Origin: Clostridia bacterium UC5.1-1C12
GTDB lineage: Bacteria > Bacillota_I > Bacilli_A > Erysipelotrichales > Erysipelotrichaceae
Direction of reading: 5' to 3'
Assembly: GCA_001305055.1 (NCBI GenBank)
Contig: BBZX01000012.1
Location: 1 to 64,000 of the forward strand
Length of the DNA stretch: 64,000 nucleotides
The notes below the pieces were generated by a model, which saw only the letters and a list, made by a program, of their open reading frames with translations, was not told the origin of the DNA and searched no databases. This document shows positions 1 through 13,001 of this stretch, piece by piece (position 1 is the stretch's first letter; every line of letters begins with the position of its first letter). Position numbers and translations under genes: made by a program.

Positions 1-390
1 AAGATACAGAAAGTATTTATTACACAGCAGAAGTCGAGAGTCGTATGGCTCTCGTGGATTGAAATGTCGTTCTGTTCTGCTGATCATCCTCGCTCCTGCT
101 TGTCGAGAGTCGTATGGCTCTCGTGGATTGAAATTTTGCAAGCTACAAGGTGTAGTTTCACTCCCTCTAGTCGAGAGTCGTATGGCTCTCGTGGATTGAA
201 ATTGACAATGATCAAAGAATCTATGATCTATCAGAAGTCGAGAGTCGTATGGCTCTCGTGGATTGAAATATATAGATCTTATCGACCGTATCTGTAGGCT
301 GCACGTCGAGAGTCGTATGGCTCTCGTGGATTGAAATAAGAGGGGATAACATTGCGAGAGATCGATAACGTCGAGAGTCGTGTGGCTCTC
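1..390 (+). CRISPR. Type I-C CRISPR array, distal (trailer) end
   Basis: Five identical 33-bp repeats lie at 33-65, 102-134, 170-202, 237-269 and 305-337. A sixth, degenerate copy lies at 370-390. The repeat starts GTCGAGAGTC and ends GTGGATTGAAAT, the form typical of subtype I-C. Its inner part can fold into an 8-bp stem (CGAGAGTC with GGCTCTCG, one G-U pair) around a GTAT loop. Complete spacers are 66-101 (36 nt), 135-169 (35), 203-236 (34), 270-304 (35) and 338-369 (32); bases 1-32 are the end of another spacer. The last repeat has one change in the loop and loses its 3' third, which marks the trailer end. Transcription is therefore left to right, with the leader and cas genes to the left of the window. 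Subtype is inferred from repeat sequence only. Confidence 0.95.
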
Positions 391-525
391 TCATGTATAA
401 CATTCATGAACACTAGACAATGCCTAAATGATTTAAAAAGAGACTTCTCATACTATTGATACATCCAATAGTTTTAAAATCTCCTTTCCATTTTACCTAT
501 TCATGAATAAAAACACTACATCTAA

Positions 526-2080
526 TTATACTTCCAATATTCTTAAACAATACCTGTTCCCGCCTACATTTTTAGCCTCATACATGGCCTCGTCAGCAGA
601 CTTAAAAAGTCTTTCAAAGCTCACTTTTTGTGAAATTACACTAATGCCTACACTGGCGCTCACTTGACATTCACCAGCTATACTTTGAATACTTTTCATT
701 ATATTGTCAGTTTTTTCATTCAAATACTCCATTGACAAAATATTCTTCATAAAAACACTAAATTCATCTCCCCCAATTCTACCCACATAATCATTTTCAC
801 GTAAATTCTTTTTAATCGCCTCTACAATTTGTATTAATACTTGATCTCCATAATAATGTCCCATTGTATCATTAATAATTTTAAACTTATCAATATCAAT
901 GATGAATAACGCCATATATTGATTCAAATGCATCATATCCAGCTCAGCCTTAACATAATTAGTAAAAGCATTTTTATTAAGTACACGCGTAAATTCCTCA
1001 AGCTCCATATTCTTCCTTAATTTTTCATTAGTCTGTAAAATAATTTTTTGCTCATAAACAATTTTCTCCATATTAATATTAGTCATCAATGTAGACTTCA
1101 TTTCCGCTTTCCAAACTTCATCCTCTTTTTTCTTTGCCTGATAGTATGACAGCAGAGCATCCTTTAATTGATCATCTGCAAAACGTATACTATATTGTAT
1201 ATAATACTCTAATAATCTTGATGTCCGTTTATACTCCGGATATTTTTAATATATATATTCAGCTGTTCCAATAAAACATGGCTGATACTTTCGAATCCTG
1301 CATCAACACTCAATCGAAATATTTGAGCCATATTCTTATACGTGTGCAGCTGATCGGCATCCAAACTGCCATAGTTCAAAAAGTCATAAATGCAATTCAT
1401 CATAGATTGATAATCTCGATTGTAGTAGGCTTCATAAATCTGATACAAATAATAATCATTCTCAACAGTATAATCGGTAAATTGTTCTCTATATACATTA
1501 AGATAGGCTTTCCAACGTTCATACTCATCCAGCTTTCTAAGATGCAGACTGCATCCTAATAAATTGATAAGATTATAGCCATCATTCCTATTTACGCTTT
1601 TCGTATCCCGGATACCTCTTTCTTTGAAGCTTTCTAGAAAATACTCATAGGCGATATCATAATATTCCAAGTCATAAAACAATACTCCTAAATTATTTGT
1701 TATATTGAACGTATAGCGGACAATTTTATTAGCCTTGGCTTCATAATAAGCCTTCAGCATATACTGCACTGAATTAATTTCATCACCGACAGTACCATAA
1801 ACCATACCAATTAGATTATATAGCTGAATCAGAAAAAAATGTTCAGAAATAATTTTGCCAAATGTTACACCCTCAATAGCAAAAGAAGTGATTTTTGATA
1901 ATTTCCGCAATTAAAATAATAATTAGCAATATGATAACAGGCAATAGTCATATAATAATCATTATGATCTTTCTCAGCAATATCTTTTAATTGCTGAGCC
2001 AATAGAAAAATGGCTTCCAAATCTCTGGATAACCGAAATTTTTCTATTTCTTCTGCGATTTTCTGCATCTCTTTTAACAT
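526..2080 (-). CDS. TPR-repeat diguanylate cyclase (GGDEF), copy A
   Basis: Predicted soluble protein of about 518 residues. The N-terminal ~330 residues are tandem helical hairpins of TPR type (for example AYEYFLESFKERG); a short helical linker follows, then a C-terminal GGDEF domain that would make cyclic di-GMP from two GTP. The active-site motif RIGGDEF is intact, and RxxD (RENDY...) sits exactly five residues before GGDEF, so the inhibitory I-site is present. No membrane segment or signal peptide is seen, so the TPR part presumably receives a protein or peptide signal. The frame is broken near 1870 and 1230; the bases between the pieces are open in the correct frame and supply the missing linker. 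It shares its architecture with the gene at 4628-6195. Confidence 0.8.
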
Positions 2081-2958
2081 ATTATTATCATAACATAAAT
2101 TATATTGAATTGGTATTTAAGCGGTAAAATAAAGCAAAAATCCTCTAATTGCATGAGCTTAATCTACTAATCAAATAGTATATTTCTTCACTGCTGTTCA
2201 AGATTTTATTTATAAATATTGCATGATATCACTTAAATGCAATTACTCAAATGGGTGTGAGCGTTATATGTCAAAAACGTTTTTTCACTGAATTTTTTTG
2301 AAAAAGGATCATCACGTCATATACTCGAAAATACGATAAAAGCATAAAAAGAGACTTACTGCTGAATGTATTCAATGACTGCTGCAATATTTTCTTAATA
2401 TAGCCATCAGTTCTCAAATATGCAGAGTATTGCTGTTGCTGCAGCTAGTATTATCATACAATAAGCATATATATGGAGCTAACCCTAACTCGTTTTGCCA
2501 TAAATTCATAAGAAGTTTCACAGTTAAACAGATTTTTTTATAATTAATTATCTTTAAAACATTCACCGCAATTTTTTATTATACTGAAAAGCAGTACGTG
2601 AAAGATTGGTTAAATAATAGATTAAATGAAGCAAATAGTATGTAACACAAATTAAGCGGATAAGATTTACTACAGCTGTATGTATATTTTTAAACTTCCT
2701 GTACCTATGCTAAAAGGTTGTAGCTTCAATGCTTCCGCAACAATATATACTCTTGATATCAGCTGCATAATACGCTAAAATAAAGGTGTAGAATAACCCT
2801 TTTACGAATACTGTGAATTTAATTTTGACGACAAATTGAGTGCCTGTTAACATAAAAATATGTACACTGGGGATTCCACATCATGGTTTCATTAAGTATG
2901 CTATTGGATGCTATAATCAATTCATATAATAGCAATGCTATATAAAGAGGTGTTACAA
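2081..2958. other. Gene-free AT-rich stretch
   Basis: 878 bp between two c-di-GMP genes on opposite strands, so it must hold both promoters. It has stops in all frames, no convincing coding signal, and no recognisable tRNA or riboswitch. I looked for a c-di-GMP riboswitch core and did not find one. Confidence 0.5.
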
Positions 2959-4205
2959 ATGGCTAGAGAAGCTGTATCAAAAATTAAAAAAATTTTATAA
3001 TAATGCAATGTTAACAAATAAATCATACGCAATGATTAACATGAATATAAAAAAATTTCGCTATATGAACTATATTTATGGCAAAAAAAATTCAGATAAA
3101 ATTTTACGCGATCTTGAAAAGCTAATAAAAACAATTCTAAAAGATGATGAAATGGTTGTACGCAGAGAAGCAGATGACTTTATTTTGTTAATTTCTTATA
3201 AATCAGAAATAGATCTTGAAAGAAAATGGCTTTATGAACTAGTGGACTTGATTTTTGATATCGACAATAAGTTTATCTATCATAATATCTATACCTCCTT
3301 TGGTATTTACTTTATCGAAAACAAAGATATAGATTTTGATGAAGCTTTTGACAAAGCTCAATTTTGCCGATTGATGTGTGAGAGTCTGGACCGCAGAGTG
3401 TTCAGCTATGAGATTTATAACCCGACCACTTATGACAAATACATGCGAAATTGTTATTTAGAGGAATATACGGCAAAAGCTAAGGATCAGGGTATGTATC
3501 GCGTATACATTCAGCCAAAGATTGAACTTAAGACAGGAAAGATTATTGGCGGTGAAGCTTTAGTGAGGCTGCAGGACAAAGATCTATTACTGCCAGCCGC
3601 TGAATTCATACCCATTCTCAATAAGAATGGTTTTATTCGTATAATTGATGCTTATATATTCAAAACGGTTGTCGAGGCTTTGAAAGCACGAGATAGATTA
3701 AAAAAGAAAATAGTCACAATCAGTTTCAATATTTCCGATTCTTTTTTCAAAGATAAATATTACATCAACGAATATGTAAACACTATTAAAGAAAACCAAA
3801 TAGACACACGTTTCCTTGAAATTGAATTTATGGAGAATATAAACATCCACAAAGATGTCTTAAAAGAAAACATTCAACTCTTTCATGATATGGGATTTTC
3901 TTGTTCTCTTGATGATTTCGGAAATGGCTTTTCAAATTTCGAAATATTGAAAGAATGCGATCTAGATATTGTAAAAATTGATCGCTGCTTCTTTATAGAA
4001 GAATTAAGTGATTTAAATAAAGAAAATATTGAAAACGATTGTTGATCTAATAAAAAGCATCAATATGAAAGTTATAGCCGAAGGTGTCGAAAGAAAAGAA
4101 GATGTTGAATTTCTTACCGAAATTGGCTGTGATGCCGTTCAAGGCTTCTACTTCTATAAACCCCTGCCAATGGAAGAATTTTTTGCCTTACTCGATAATC
4201 AATAA
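2959..4205 (+). CDS. Degenerate GGDEF plus EAL domain protein (c-di-GMP phosphodiesterase)
   Basis: About 415 residues. The N-terminal half is a GGDEF-like domain with a destroyed signature (READDF in place of GGDEF), so it probably cannot make c-di-GMP. The C-terminal half is an EAL domain with the hallmarks of an active phosphodiesterase: GGEALVRL, LDDFGNGFSN, VKIDRCF, EGVE and QGFYFYKP. Two single-base shifts break the frame. The start ATG at 2959 follows a GAGG site, and one extra G just after it separates it from the reading frame (LEKLYQKLKKFYNNAM...). A shift near 4036 separates the last ~57 residues. It would degrade the second messenger made by the two neighbouring cyclases. Confidence 0.75.
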
Positions 4206-4627
4206 GATTGTATTTAAAGCTGTTAAAATTGAAACTGAATATTCTAAAAGATCATTAATATTACAAGAAGATGCTTTGCAGTAGTAGGGGCAGTAAATAC
4301 ATGCTTTATCATTTTCTATATATTAATGTTTTTTTATTTTCTTTATTTTTCCACTTATTACTTTTTTATAAATAATATTCACTACTTTATCTCAATCTTT
4401 TTATTCAGTACAATTTCACATTCTGCATTCTTTATAATCCTTTATAAACAAACGCTATTCATCGTTATGATTCATATACTTTCATTGATCCTCGCACATA
4501 AATCTGTTAATGTCTTAATTTTTCATAATACAATAAAAGACATGAGAACAGCTATAGACCGGCTGATTCAATGTCTCTTTAATTATCTATTGTCCGGCTA
4601 TCAGATATAAAATCATGTTATAGAATC
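4206..4627. other. Intergenic stretch between convergent c-di-GMP genes
   Basis: 422 bp lie between the stop of the EAL gene and the stop of the second TPR-GGDEF gene. A 94-codon open frame at 4326-4610 is low complexity (mostly F, I, L, Y) and has no ribosome binding site, so I do not call it. Nothing else was recognised. Confidence 0.4.
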
Positions 4628-6195
4628 TTATTTAAAATATTGCTTAATACGTAACTTTTTGGCATTATACAATTGTTCATCAGCCTGTTCAAGCAATAAT
4701 TTCAAATTTTTATCACTCTGTCTGCTGATTGCATAACCATATGATATTGTTAAAATACAACCTATTTTTGACCCTTTATGAGGTATCTGCTTCTGTTTAA
4801 TATCATTCAAGAGAGAATTCATAATATCGCAAACTGCTTTTTCTGATTGATTAATAAAAATGACAGAAAATTCATCACCGCCATAGCGGTAAAATTGCAC
4901 AGCGCCTTCTTTTTGATATAAATTCATACAGTTACCTATATCAATCAATACCTTATCTCCCATCAAATGTCCATATATATCATTATACTCTTTGAAGTAA
5001 TCAACATCGACCATAGCCACAGCTGCTGATTCTACCTTCTTTAAATTAAACTCAGCTATATCATTATTAAAACATCGGCGATTAGCGACGTTAGTAAGTT
5101 CATCTGTATTCATCAATTTTTCAAGCAGCTCATTTTCTCGTTCTAATGACACTTGTTTTTCTTTTTGTTTGATACAATTCCATAGCAGCAGTAAGACCGC
5201 TGCTATTATCTTCCATATCAGTATCCTCAATGGTAAGTATAATATTATAAAATTCTCGATACGCTTTCAGTAATTCATCTTTGGTACCGAATTTTTCATA
5301 ATAACTGACAATCAGTTTCTGCAATTCTCGTCTTGATTTAATATCTTCTTCGTCTTCAATAGCATTTAATATCTTTAATAATTCGTATGAATAATTTTTC
5401 TCATCAATTTCCAGCATGATTGAACAGATATTCTTTAAAATTTGATAAACAATCAATCGATTTTCCACTTTTTCCTGTTCAATTAAAATCTCATCCATGA
5501 TTTCATTTAAGGAGACTCCTTCATGAAAGCGAAGTTCCATTAATCTGCAAAACAGGAGAAGTAAATGCATCGACTCGACAAACTCACTTTCTTTTATTAA
5601 TTCAAAGCAAGCAAGATGCTTCTGCAATGCTTCTTTTTGCTTTAATTTATATTCACAATTACATAGATTAGACAGAACAACCGCTTTAGAATAGCCTGAG
5701 TTCTGATTCATTGTATCCAGTAATTGATAGCATTTTTCATAGTAATGTATTGCTTCAGTATAATTCCTTTTCATATCAAAACAAGTAGCAATGTTGTTGT
5801 ATGCACTAGACATTGATATTTTATTAAGACATGCCTCAGATGCATCCAGCGATTTAAGATAAAATCCTAAAGCCTTGATTTCTTCATAGCTCGAATTATA
5901 ATACATTCCATAAAAATTATAAATCCTAGCAAGTAAATCATTATAATGCTTTGATTCGCATAATTTTCTTGCACGTTCTAAATAGCGTAAGCAATCTTTT
6001 ATTTTTCTTTGAAGCAATATAATAATCACTGATAAAAGTATATGAATAGGCCAATGCATATATATCATTAGTTAATTTTGCTTTTTCTGACAATATCATG
6101 CATAATTCATATTCTTTTTTTAAATCTACAAGGCGTACTTTCATAATTTCATCTTCTATCTTTTCAAGACTCCATCCTTCATGAAATTTATCCAT
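4628..6195 (-). CDS. TPR-repeat diguanylate cyclase (GGDEF), copy B
   Basis: About 522 residues with the same plan as the gene at 526-2080: N-terminal TPR-like helical repeats (for example EAIHYYEKCYQLLD), a charged helical linker, then a GGDEF domain with intact YRYGGDEFSV. Unlike copy A, the position of the inhibitory site reads YQKE, so no RxxD I-site is present and product inhibition is probably missing. Frame breaks occur in A/T runs near 6003 (one base short) and near 5167 (one base long); correcting them joins TPR region, linker and GGDEF domain without a stop. No membrane segment. The low sequence identity to copy A, despite the same architecture, suggests an old duplication or a family expansion. 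Confidence 0.8.
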
Positions 6196-6890
6196 AATAT
6201 TATCTCCTGTTCACCTATATCACTATTATAATTGATTTATACATATATATCACGTAATACTTTAATCATTAAATGACCTATTTTTACTTTACCATATAAA
6301 CAGCTGAAAGTAATATTAAAGATATAGAAAATTGAACATATTAACCGCACCGCATTTCAGCAATCATCGGATTCATCCTTTAACAAGTCTTAAGCTTGCT
6401 GAAAACGCAAAAAGACACAGGGTCATCGTAAAGATGTATCCTGTGCTTTTATTCTTCCCATATGTATACCCAAACATATTCTTAAAAATAAAGTGCAGTT
6501 TTACTGACACCTAATTTAACAGTCCTTGTGATTCTGAATGCATCATATAAAACATAACATCAAGTTTCATCATAAAAATAAAGTATAGTTTTTTGAAAGA
6601 TTTTCCTTATATTAATATCAAATTGATTCTATGCTAATACTGTTTAATTTCAAACATGCTCTGAAATTTCTATGCTATTCACAATTTATACTCATGACTC
6701 TTCTTTTGAAAAACCGACCTCCTTTAGTTACTTTCTAACTTTCGGGGTCGGTTTACTTAACAGTCATTTTTATGATTTATACGTCATTTCACAGCTTTCA
6801 CAAGATTATCTGACGCATGTACTTCCTTTGCATCTAGAGATTCCCTTAAGAACCTCTTTGTGAGTTCCGCGGTCTGTATGATATTTACAG
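6196..6890. other. Intergenic region upstream of copy B and downstream of lysS
   Basis: 695 bp without a convincing gene. It contains the lysS terminator (listed separately) and a second hairpin at about 6416-6445 (CACAGG with CCTGTG, followed by a T-rich stretch) with no obvious gene to serve. Short open frames here have no ribosome binding site and unlikely composition. Confidence 0.4.
6711..6754 (-). terminator. Rho-independent terminator downstream of lysS
   Basis: AAACCGACC at 6711-6719 pairs perfectly with GGTCGGTTT at 6746-6754. On the minus strand the stem is followed by a T-rich run. It lies about 140 bases past the lysS stop and would end the hslO-dus-lysS transcript. Confidence 0.7.
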
Positions 6891-8401
<1,511 letters not shown>

Positions 8402-9400
8402 CTACCTATCTAACCATTTCCACTCATCATTTATGAGCGACTGTTTATAATTCTCTAATATTATAACAAATTCTTTGTAAGTAGTCATTTGTGAAATGCA
8501 ATCTTTTACACGATGACTGTATTTTAAGCCCTTCATATACCAAGAAGCATGGCCGCGCATCTCTTTCATGCCAACATTTTCACCTTTTAACGTAATTAGT
8601 GACTGTGCATGCTGCCTTGCTAATTCAAACTTTTCATCAATATCAGAATCATCCAGCAATTCTCCTGTCTGAAGATAATGAGCTGTCTGCCGGATCAGCC
8701 ATGGATCACCAAGTATACCTCTGCCGATCATCACCGCATCCGCGCCTGTCTCTTCCAACAACTGTTTCGCAAGCTGCGGCGAAGTCACATCGCCATTTCC
8801 CATCACGGGTATGGATACCGCATCCTTTACCGCTTTAATGATACGCCAGTCCGCTTTGCCTTCATACATCTGCTTGCGGGTACGCCCATGTACCGCTAAA
8901 GCACTGGCACCGGCATCCTGCATCATCAACGCAAATTCAACAGCATTCACTGAATCCTTATCCCAACCCGAGCGCATTTTTACCGTAACTGGTTTTTGCA
9001 CATGCTTAACTATTTCACGCACAATCTTAGCCGCCTGTTCAGGATCTTTCATTAATGCGCTGCCTGCATCACTTTTCACAATTTTATTAACCGGACAGCC
9101 CATGTTGATATCTAATATATCACAATCCGTCTGCGTATCTATAAATACCGCTGCCTGCACCATGCTTTCAATATCATGGCCAAACAGCTGCATTGTCAAA
9201 GGATGCTCATCCTCATTCACCTGTGTCATACCGATCGTTTTCGTATTTGAATAGCAGATTGCTTTATCAGATACCATTTCAGTATAAATCAAACCGGCTC
9301 CGAACTTCTTACAGATACTGCGAAATGCCGGATTACTGATGCCCGCCATGGGAGCAATAACGATTTGATTATCAATGGATATGTTTCTGATCTTCCACAT
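8402..9400 (-). CDS. dusB: tRNA-dihydrouridine synthase (DusB type)
   Basis: FMN-dependent TIM-barrel enzyme that reduces specific uridines of tRNA to dihydrouridine. Family landmarks are APMAGISNPAFR near the N-terminus, DINMGCPVNKIVKSDAGSAL with the catalytic Cys, VKMRSGWD, HGRTR and GNGDV. At 332 residues it is full length. The start overlaps the end of hslO by 29 bases, and lysS begins 10 bases after the stop, so the three are co-transcribed. The same dus-lysS pairing occurs in Bacillus subtilis. Confidence 0.93.
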   Translation of the reverse strand: MWKIRNISIDNQIVIAPMAGISNPAFRSICKKFGAGLIYTEMVSDKAICYSNTKTIGMTQVNEDEHPLTMQLFGHDIESMVQAAVFIDTQTDCDILDINMGCPVNKIVKSDAGSALMKDPEQAAKIVREIVKHVQKPVTVKMRSGWDKDSVNAVEFALMMQDAGASALAVHGRTRKQMYEGKADWRIIKAVKDAVSIPVMGNGDVTSPQLAKQLLEETGADAVMIGRGILGDPWLIRQTAHYLQTGELLDDSDIDEKFELARQHAQSLITLKGENVGMKEMRGHASWYMKGLKYSHRVKDCISQMTTYKEFVIILENYKQSLINDEWKWLDR

Positions 9401-10289
9401 GTTTCGTTCCTACTGATTCATAAAAATTTTCTAAGTCTATCAGCTCATCCTCACTGAAGGTATAATGCTCATTGCACCAATGACAAGTGATTTCACAGCC
9501 ATGATCCTCTTCAATGAGTTTACGGCGTTCTTCCTTGCTTAATGTCAGCAAGGCCCGCTTCATTGTTGTTTTTGAACAGCTGCATGTGAAACGGATTGGC
9601 TGCTTCTCAAGAATTTCAATATCATCAAAATATTGATGAAGGATTACCTCAGGACTATTTCCTTCATGAATCAAGGCCGACATTGGTTTCAGCTTGTTGA
9701 CAATCGCTTCTACCTTCTCAATATCTTCCTCACTCGCATCCGGCAGCATCTGAATCAGCAGACCGCCAGCCGCGATCACTGAATTATCCGTATCTACAAG
9801 TACGCCGAGACTGACCGCTGAAGGTGTCTGTTCGCTGACAGTGAAATAATATGCGAAATCATCACCGATTTCACCTGTCTGCAGATTCACGGTGCCGGCA
9901 AAATCATCCTTCATTCCTAAATCACGGATAACTTTCAGCGTTCCTTCTTTACCAACTGCAATACCCACTGCCAGCTTACCCGTATCATTGTAGGTCATAT
10001 GCACATGCGGATCACCGACAAAACCGCGCACATGGCCATCTGGAAAACAATCTACCAAAATGGTTCCAATCGGACCGCCGCCATTGATTTGAATTGTCAG
10101 CTTCTCATCCTTATTCTTCTGCATACTGCCCATGATTGAACCCATCGTCAAAACACGGCCTAAAGCCGCTGCCGCTGTTGGCCAGCAGTCATGACGTTTT
10201 CTCGCCTCTTCGCACAGATTGGTTGAAGCGGCAATTATCACACGCACATGGCCCTCACAAGCCAGTGCTTTTATCAAAGTATCTTCCAT
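9372..10289 (-). CDS. hslO: Redox-regulated chaperone Hsp33
   Basis: Cytoplasmic holdase that is switched on by oxidative unfolding stress. The C-terminal zinc switch is present as CSC (about residue 237) and CHWC (about residue 269), giving the four cysteines that bind zinc when reduced. The length of 305 residues is typical. It sits downstream of ftsH after a hairpin and overlaps dusB, so it probably has its own promoter or gets partial read-through. Confidence 0.95.
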   Translation of the reverse strand: MEDTLIKALACEGHVRVIIAASTNLCEEARKRHDCWPTAAAALGRVLTMGSIMGSMQKNKDEKLTIQINGGGPIGTILVDCFPDGHVRGFVGDPHVHMTYNDTGKLAVGIAVGKEGTLKVIRDLGMKDDFAGTVNLQTGEIGDDFAYYFTVSEQTPSAVSLGVLVDTDNSVIAAGGLLIQMLPDASEEDIEKVEAIVNKLKPMSALIHEGNSPEVILHQYFDDIEILEKQPIRFTCSCSKTTMKRALLTLSKEERRKLIEEDHGCEITCHWCNEHYTFSEDELIDLENFYESVGTKHVEDQKHIH

Positions 10290-10326
10290 ACATTCACTTC
10301 CTTTTCCTTTATCTCAATTACAGACA

Positions 10327-10346
10327 AAAGGTGCCTGCGCACCTTT
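10327..10346 (-). terminator. Hairpin between ftsH and hslO
   Basis: AAAGGTGC (10327-10334) pairs with GCACCTTT (10339-10346) around a 4-base loop, five bases past the ftsH stop. The T-tract on the minus strand is short (TTTTG), so it may act as a weak or partial terminator. Confidence 0.6.
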
Positions 10347-10351
10347 ATGAT

Positions 10352-12406
10352 TTATTCTTCTGTGTCTTTAGGAGCAACAGGATCCTTATCTACACCCTCT
10401 TCAACCTTAACCGGTCCTTCCGGCTCATCAGTTGGTGTAGTAATCATCGTCTCTTCATCGATTTCGATGTTTTCAACATTTGGTACATGATCCAGACTGT
10501 CAACAACCTCACTCTGTTCACTTACCTCAGTAGACGGTTTCTCATCAAGATTTTCTTTCACAGGAGCACTAACCTTTCCGTAGTTAACCAGATTCATGAT
10601 TTGCTCATTCGTCAGTGTTTCCTCTTCAAGCAGCGTATTAGCAATCAAATCAAGCAGAGCGCGGTTTTCCTGAATAATCAGTTTTGCACGTTCATAGCAC
10701 TCATTGATAATATTGCGCACTTCCTTATCGATTTCATAAGCGATTTCACCTGAATAGTTACTGCCGCTTGTGTAATCACGGCCAAGGAATACATTGCCGC
10801 TGCCATCATCATACTGAATCGGCCCCAGCTTGCTCATACCATAAGAACGCACCATCATCTTAGCAATCTTCGTCGCTTCCTGAATATCATTGCTGGCACC
10901 GGCGCTGATTTCATTAAATACTAATTCTTCAGCAACACGGCCGCCCAAATAGCCAGTGATTTTGGCTAAGAAGTCTGTCTTTGTCGGCATCATCTTCTCT
11001 TCTTTTGGTGTCATCAAGTTATAGCCGCCGGCATTGCCGCGAGGAATAATCGTAACTTTTTGAACAATATTTGCATTCTCCAGTTTTAACCCGATAATAG
11101 CATGCCCCGTTTCATGATAGGCAACCAATTTCTTTTCACTTGGTGTATAAGTTTTTGATTTCTTTGCCGGCCCCATCATTACGCGGTCGATTGCTTCATC
11201 AAGATCATCCATCGTAATCATCTTGCGGTCATCACGAACAGCCAAAATAGCGCCTTCATTTAATACGTTCTCAAGATCTGCACCTGAGAAGCCCGGGCAG
11301 CGCTTCGCAAGATTTTCAAGACTGACATTCGGTGCCAGTTTTTTATTTCTCGCATGAACTTCAAGAATTTCCGTACGCCCTTTTTTATCAGGCAGGCTAA
11401 CTGTAATCTGACGGTCAAAACGGCCAGAACGCAGCAGTGCCGGGTCAAGAACATCCGGACGGTTGGTGGCGGCGATAATTACAATACCCTTATTTTCACC
11501 AATACCATCCATTTCAACAAGCAGCTGATTCAGTGTCTGTTCACGTTCATCATTGCCGCCGCCCATACCAGCTCCGCGCTGACGGCCTACCGCATCAATT
11601 TCATCGATAAATACGATACAAGGCGCTGTCTGCTGAGCCTTTTTAAACATATCACGGACACGGCTCGCACCAGTACCGACAAACATCTCAACGAAATCAG
11701 AACCTGAAATCGAGAAGAACGGTACATCAGCTTCACCGGCAACCGCCTTTGCCAATAATGTTTTACCAGTTCCAGGAGGCCCTACCATAAGTACACCCTT
11801 TGGAATACGGGCACCCATATCAGCAAATTTCTTTGGACTCTTCAAATAATCAATAATTTCTTTAACTTCTTCTTTTTCTTCATCACAGCCAGCAACATCC
11901 TTAAAGCGAACCTTGATGTTCCCTTCAATTTTAGCTTTTGACTTCGTGAACTCAAACGCCTGTTTATTACCACCGGCATTCATTTTAGAAAATAAAAATA
12001 CAGTGGCACCGATCAGAATTACCAACGGCACAATATTCAGCAGCGCATCTAACCAATAATTACTTTCGTTAGGATCAGTAATCGTAATCTTGTTCGCCTG
12101 CTGACCATCAGCGCCAGTACCCTCATCAAGTACCTGCTTCGCCCATGCTAAATTCTCATCAGTATTTGGAATACTTGCTGAGAACGCAACCTTTTGATCG
12201 CCATCATAATAATAACCGCTGATATCCAACTTAACTCTGCCAATTGAAATGTTCGTATCACCGAAATTCATTTTCTCCGCGCGGGCTACAAACTCATTAT
12301 AAGCAAAACGTGTCGTATTGCTTGTTGAAGAATAGCTCAGCAAACTAGAGAAAACCAGCAATATTAATAAATACGGTATTATATTAATAAAACGCTTTTT
12401 CTTCAT
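10352..12406 (-). CDS. ftsH: ATP-dependent zinc metalloprotease FtsH
   Basis: Membrane-anchored AAA+ protease for quality control of membrane and regulatory proteins. Two N-terminal membrane helices flank an extracytoplasmic domain (around residues 8-28 and 108-130). The AAA domain has Walker A GPPGTGKT, Walker [12 protein letters not shown] and the second region of homology [14 protein letters not shown]. The protease has zinc motif HETGH. The tail of about 90 residues after the protease domain is acidic and rich in E, D and P. 684 residues, intact. It follows hpt by 26 bases, as in Bacillus. Confidence 0.97.
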   Translation of the reverse strand: MKKKRFINIIPYLLILLVFSSLLSYSSTSNTTRFAYNEFVARAEKMNFGDTNISIGRVKLDISGYYYDGDQKVAFSASIPNTDENLAWAKQVLDEGTGADGQQANKITITDPNESNYWLDALLNIVPLVILIGATVFLFSKMNAGGNKQAFEFTKSKAKIEGNIKVRFKDVAGCDEEKEEVKEIIDYLKSPKKFADMGARIPKGVLMVGPPGTGKTLLAKAVAGEADVPFFSISGSDFVEMFVGTGASRVRDMFKKAQQTAPCIVFIDEIDAVGRQRGAGMGGGNDEREQTLNQLLVEMDGIGENKGIVIIAATNRPDVLDPALLRSGRFDRQITVSLPDKKGRTEILEVHARNKKLAPNVSLENLAKRCPGFSGADLENVLNEGAILAVRDDRKMITMDDLDEAIDRVMMGPAKKSKTYTPSEKKLVAYHETGHAIIGLKLENANIVQKVTIIPRGNAGGYNLMTPKEEKMMPTKTDFLAKITGYLGGRVAEELVFNEISAGASNDIQEATKIAKMMVRSYGMSKLGPIQYDDGSGNVFLGRDYTSGSNYSGEIAYEIDKEVRNIINECYERAKLIIQENRALLDLIANTLLEEETLTNEQIMNLVNYGKVSAPVKENLDEKPSTEVSEQSEVVDSLDHVPNVENIEIDEETMITTPTDEPEGPVKVEEGVDKDPVAPKDTEE

Positions 12407-12432
12407 TGTTAACCTCCTTTACTACTTCTTTT

Positions 12433-12972
12433 TTATTGATAAACTTCATCCTTTAATACACCGACATATGGTAAAGTACGATATTTCTGATCATAATCCA
12501 AACCAAAACCAACAACAAACTCATTCGGTACTACAAAGCCGACATAATCAGCTTCAATTTCTACCGTACGACGGTCTGGCTTATCAAGCAGGGATACTAC
12601 TTTAACATCACTGGCTCCTTTATTTTTCAACAGGCGTGTCACTTCTTTTAAAGTTCTTCCTGTATCAATAATATCTTCAACAAGTAAAACCGGGATGCCT
12701 TTCACTGAACTGCTTAAATCCATGTTCACTTTTACATCACCGATTGACTCGGTTCCTTCGTAGCTAGATACATCCATAAAATCGATGCAAACATCTAAAT
12801 CGATGTGTTTGATCAGTTCTGCCAGGAAAGGCACAGAACCTTTTAATAAACCTACTACCAGCGGTAATTCCTCAGCACAAGTATAGTCCTCAGAAATCTG
12901 TTTGCCAAGCTCTTTGCTTCTGGCAATGATTTGGTCTTCACTCACTAGTATTTTCTTCATATCCTGATGCAT
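12433..12972 (-). CDS. hpt: Hypoxanthine phosphoribosyltransferase
   Basis: Purine salvage enzyme that makes IMP or GMP from hypoxanthine or guanine and PRPP. The PRPP-binding signature VLLVEDIIDTGRTL is present, together with the family C-terminal VGFGLDYDQKYR. 179 residues is the normal length. It lies between tilS and ftsH with gaps of 29 and 26 bases, the order found in most Bacilli. Confidence 0.96.
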   Translation of the reverse strand: MHQDMKKILVSEDQIIARSKELGKQISEDYTCAEELPLVVGLLKGSVPFLAELIKHIDLDVCIDFMDVSSYEGTESIGDVKVNMDLSSSVKGIPVLLVEDIIDTGRTLKEVTRLLKNKGASDVKVVSLLDKPDRRTVEIEADYVGFVVPNEFVVGFGLDYDQKYRTLPYVGVLKDEVYQ

Positions 12973-13001
12973 ACCAAAAACTCCTCCTAAAAGTATATGT
13001 T

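Noticed and set aside
64..403. Open frames of 77 and 60 codons over the repeat array
   Set aside because: They are produced by the periodic CRISPR repeat sequence and have no ribosome binding site.
2271..2287. cre-like AAAAACGTTTTTT palindrome
   Set aside because: Lacks the TG...CA ends at the right spacing and is not near a sugar gene; probably chance in AT-rich DNA.
2081..2958. c-di-GMP riboswitch in front of the EAL gene
   Set aside because: I looked for the conserved GEMM core and tetraloop pattern and did not see them.
4326..4610. 94-codon frame rich in F, I, L and Y on the plus strand
   Set aside because: Low-complexity AT-rich translation, no ribosome binding site, no neighbour context.
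6332..6863. Two short plus-strand frames (6332-6514 and 6672-6863)
   Set aside because: They cover hairpins in the lysS/TPR intergenic region and have no start signals; the second runs across the lysS terminator.
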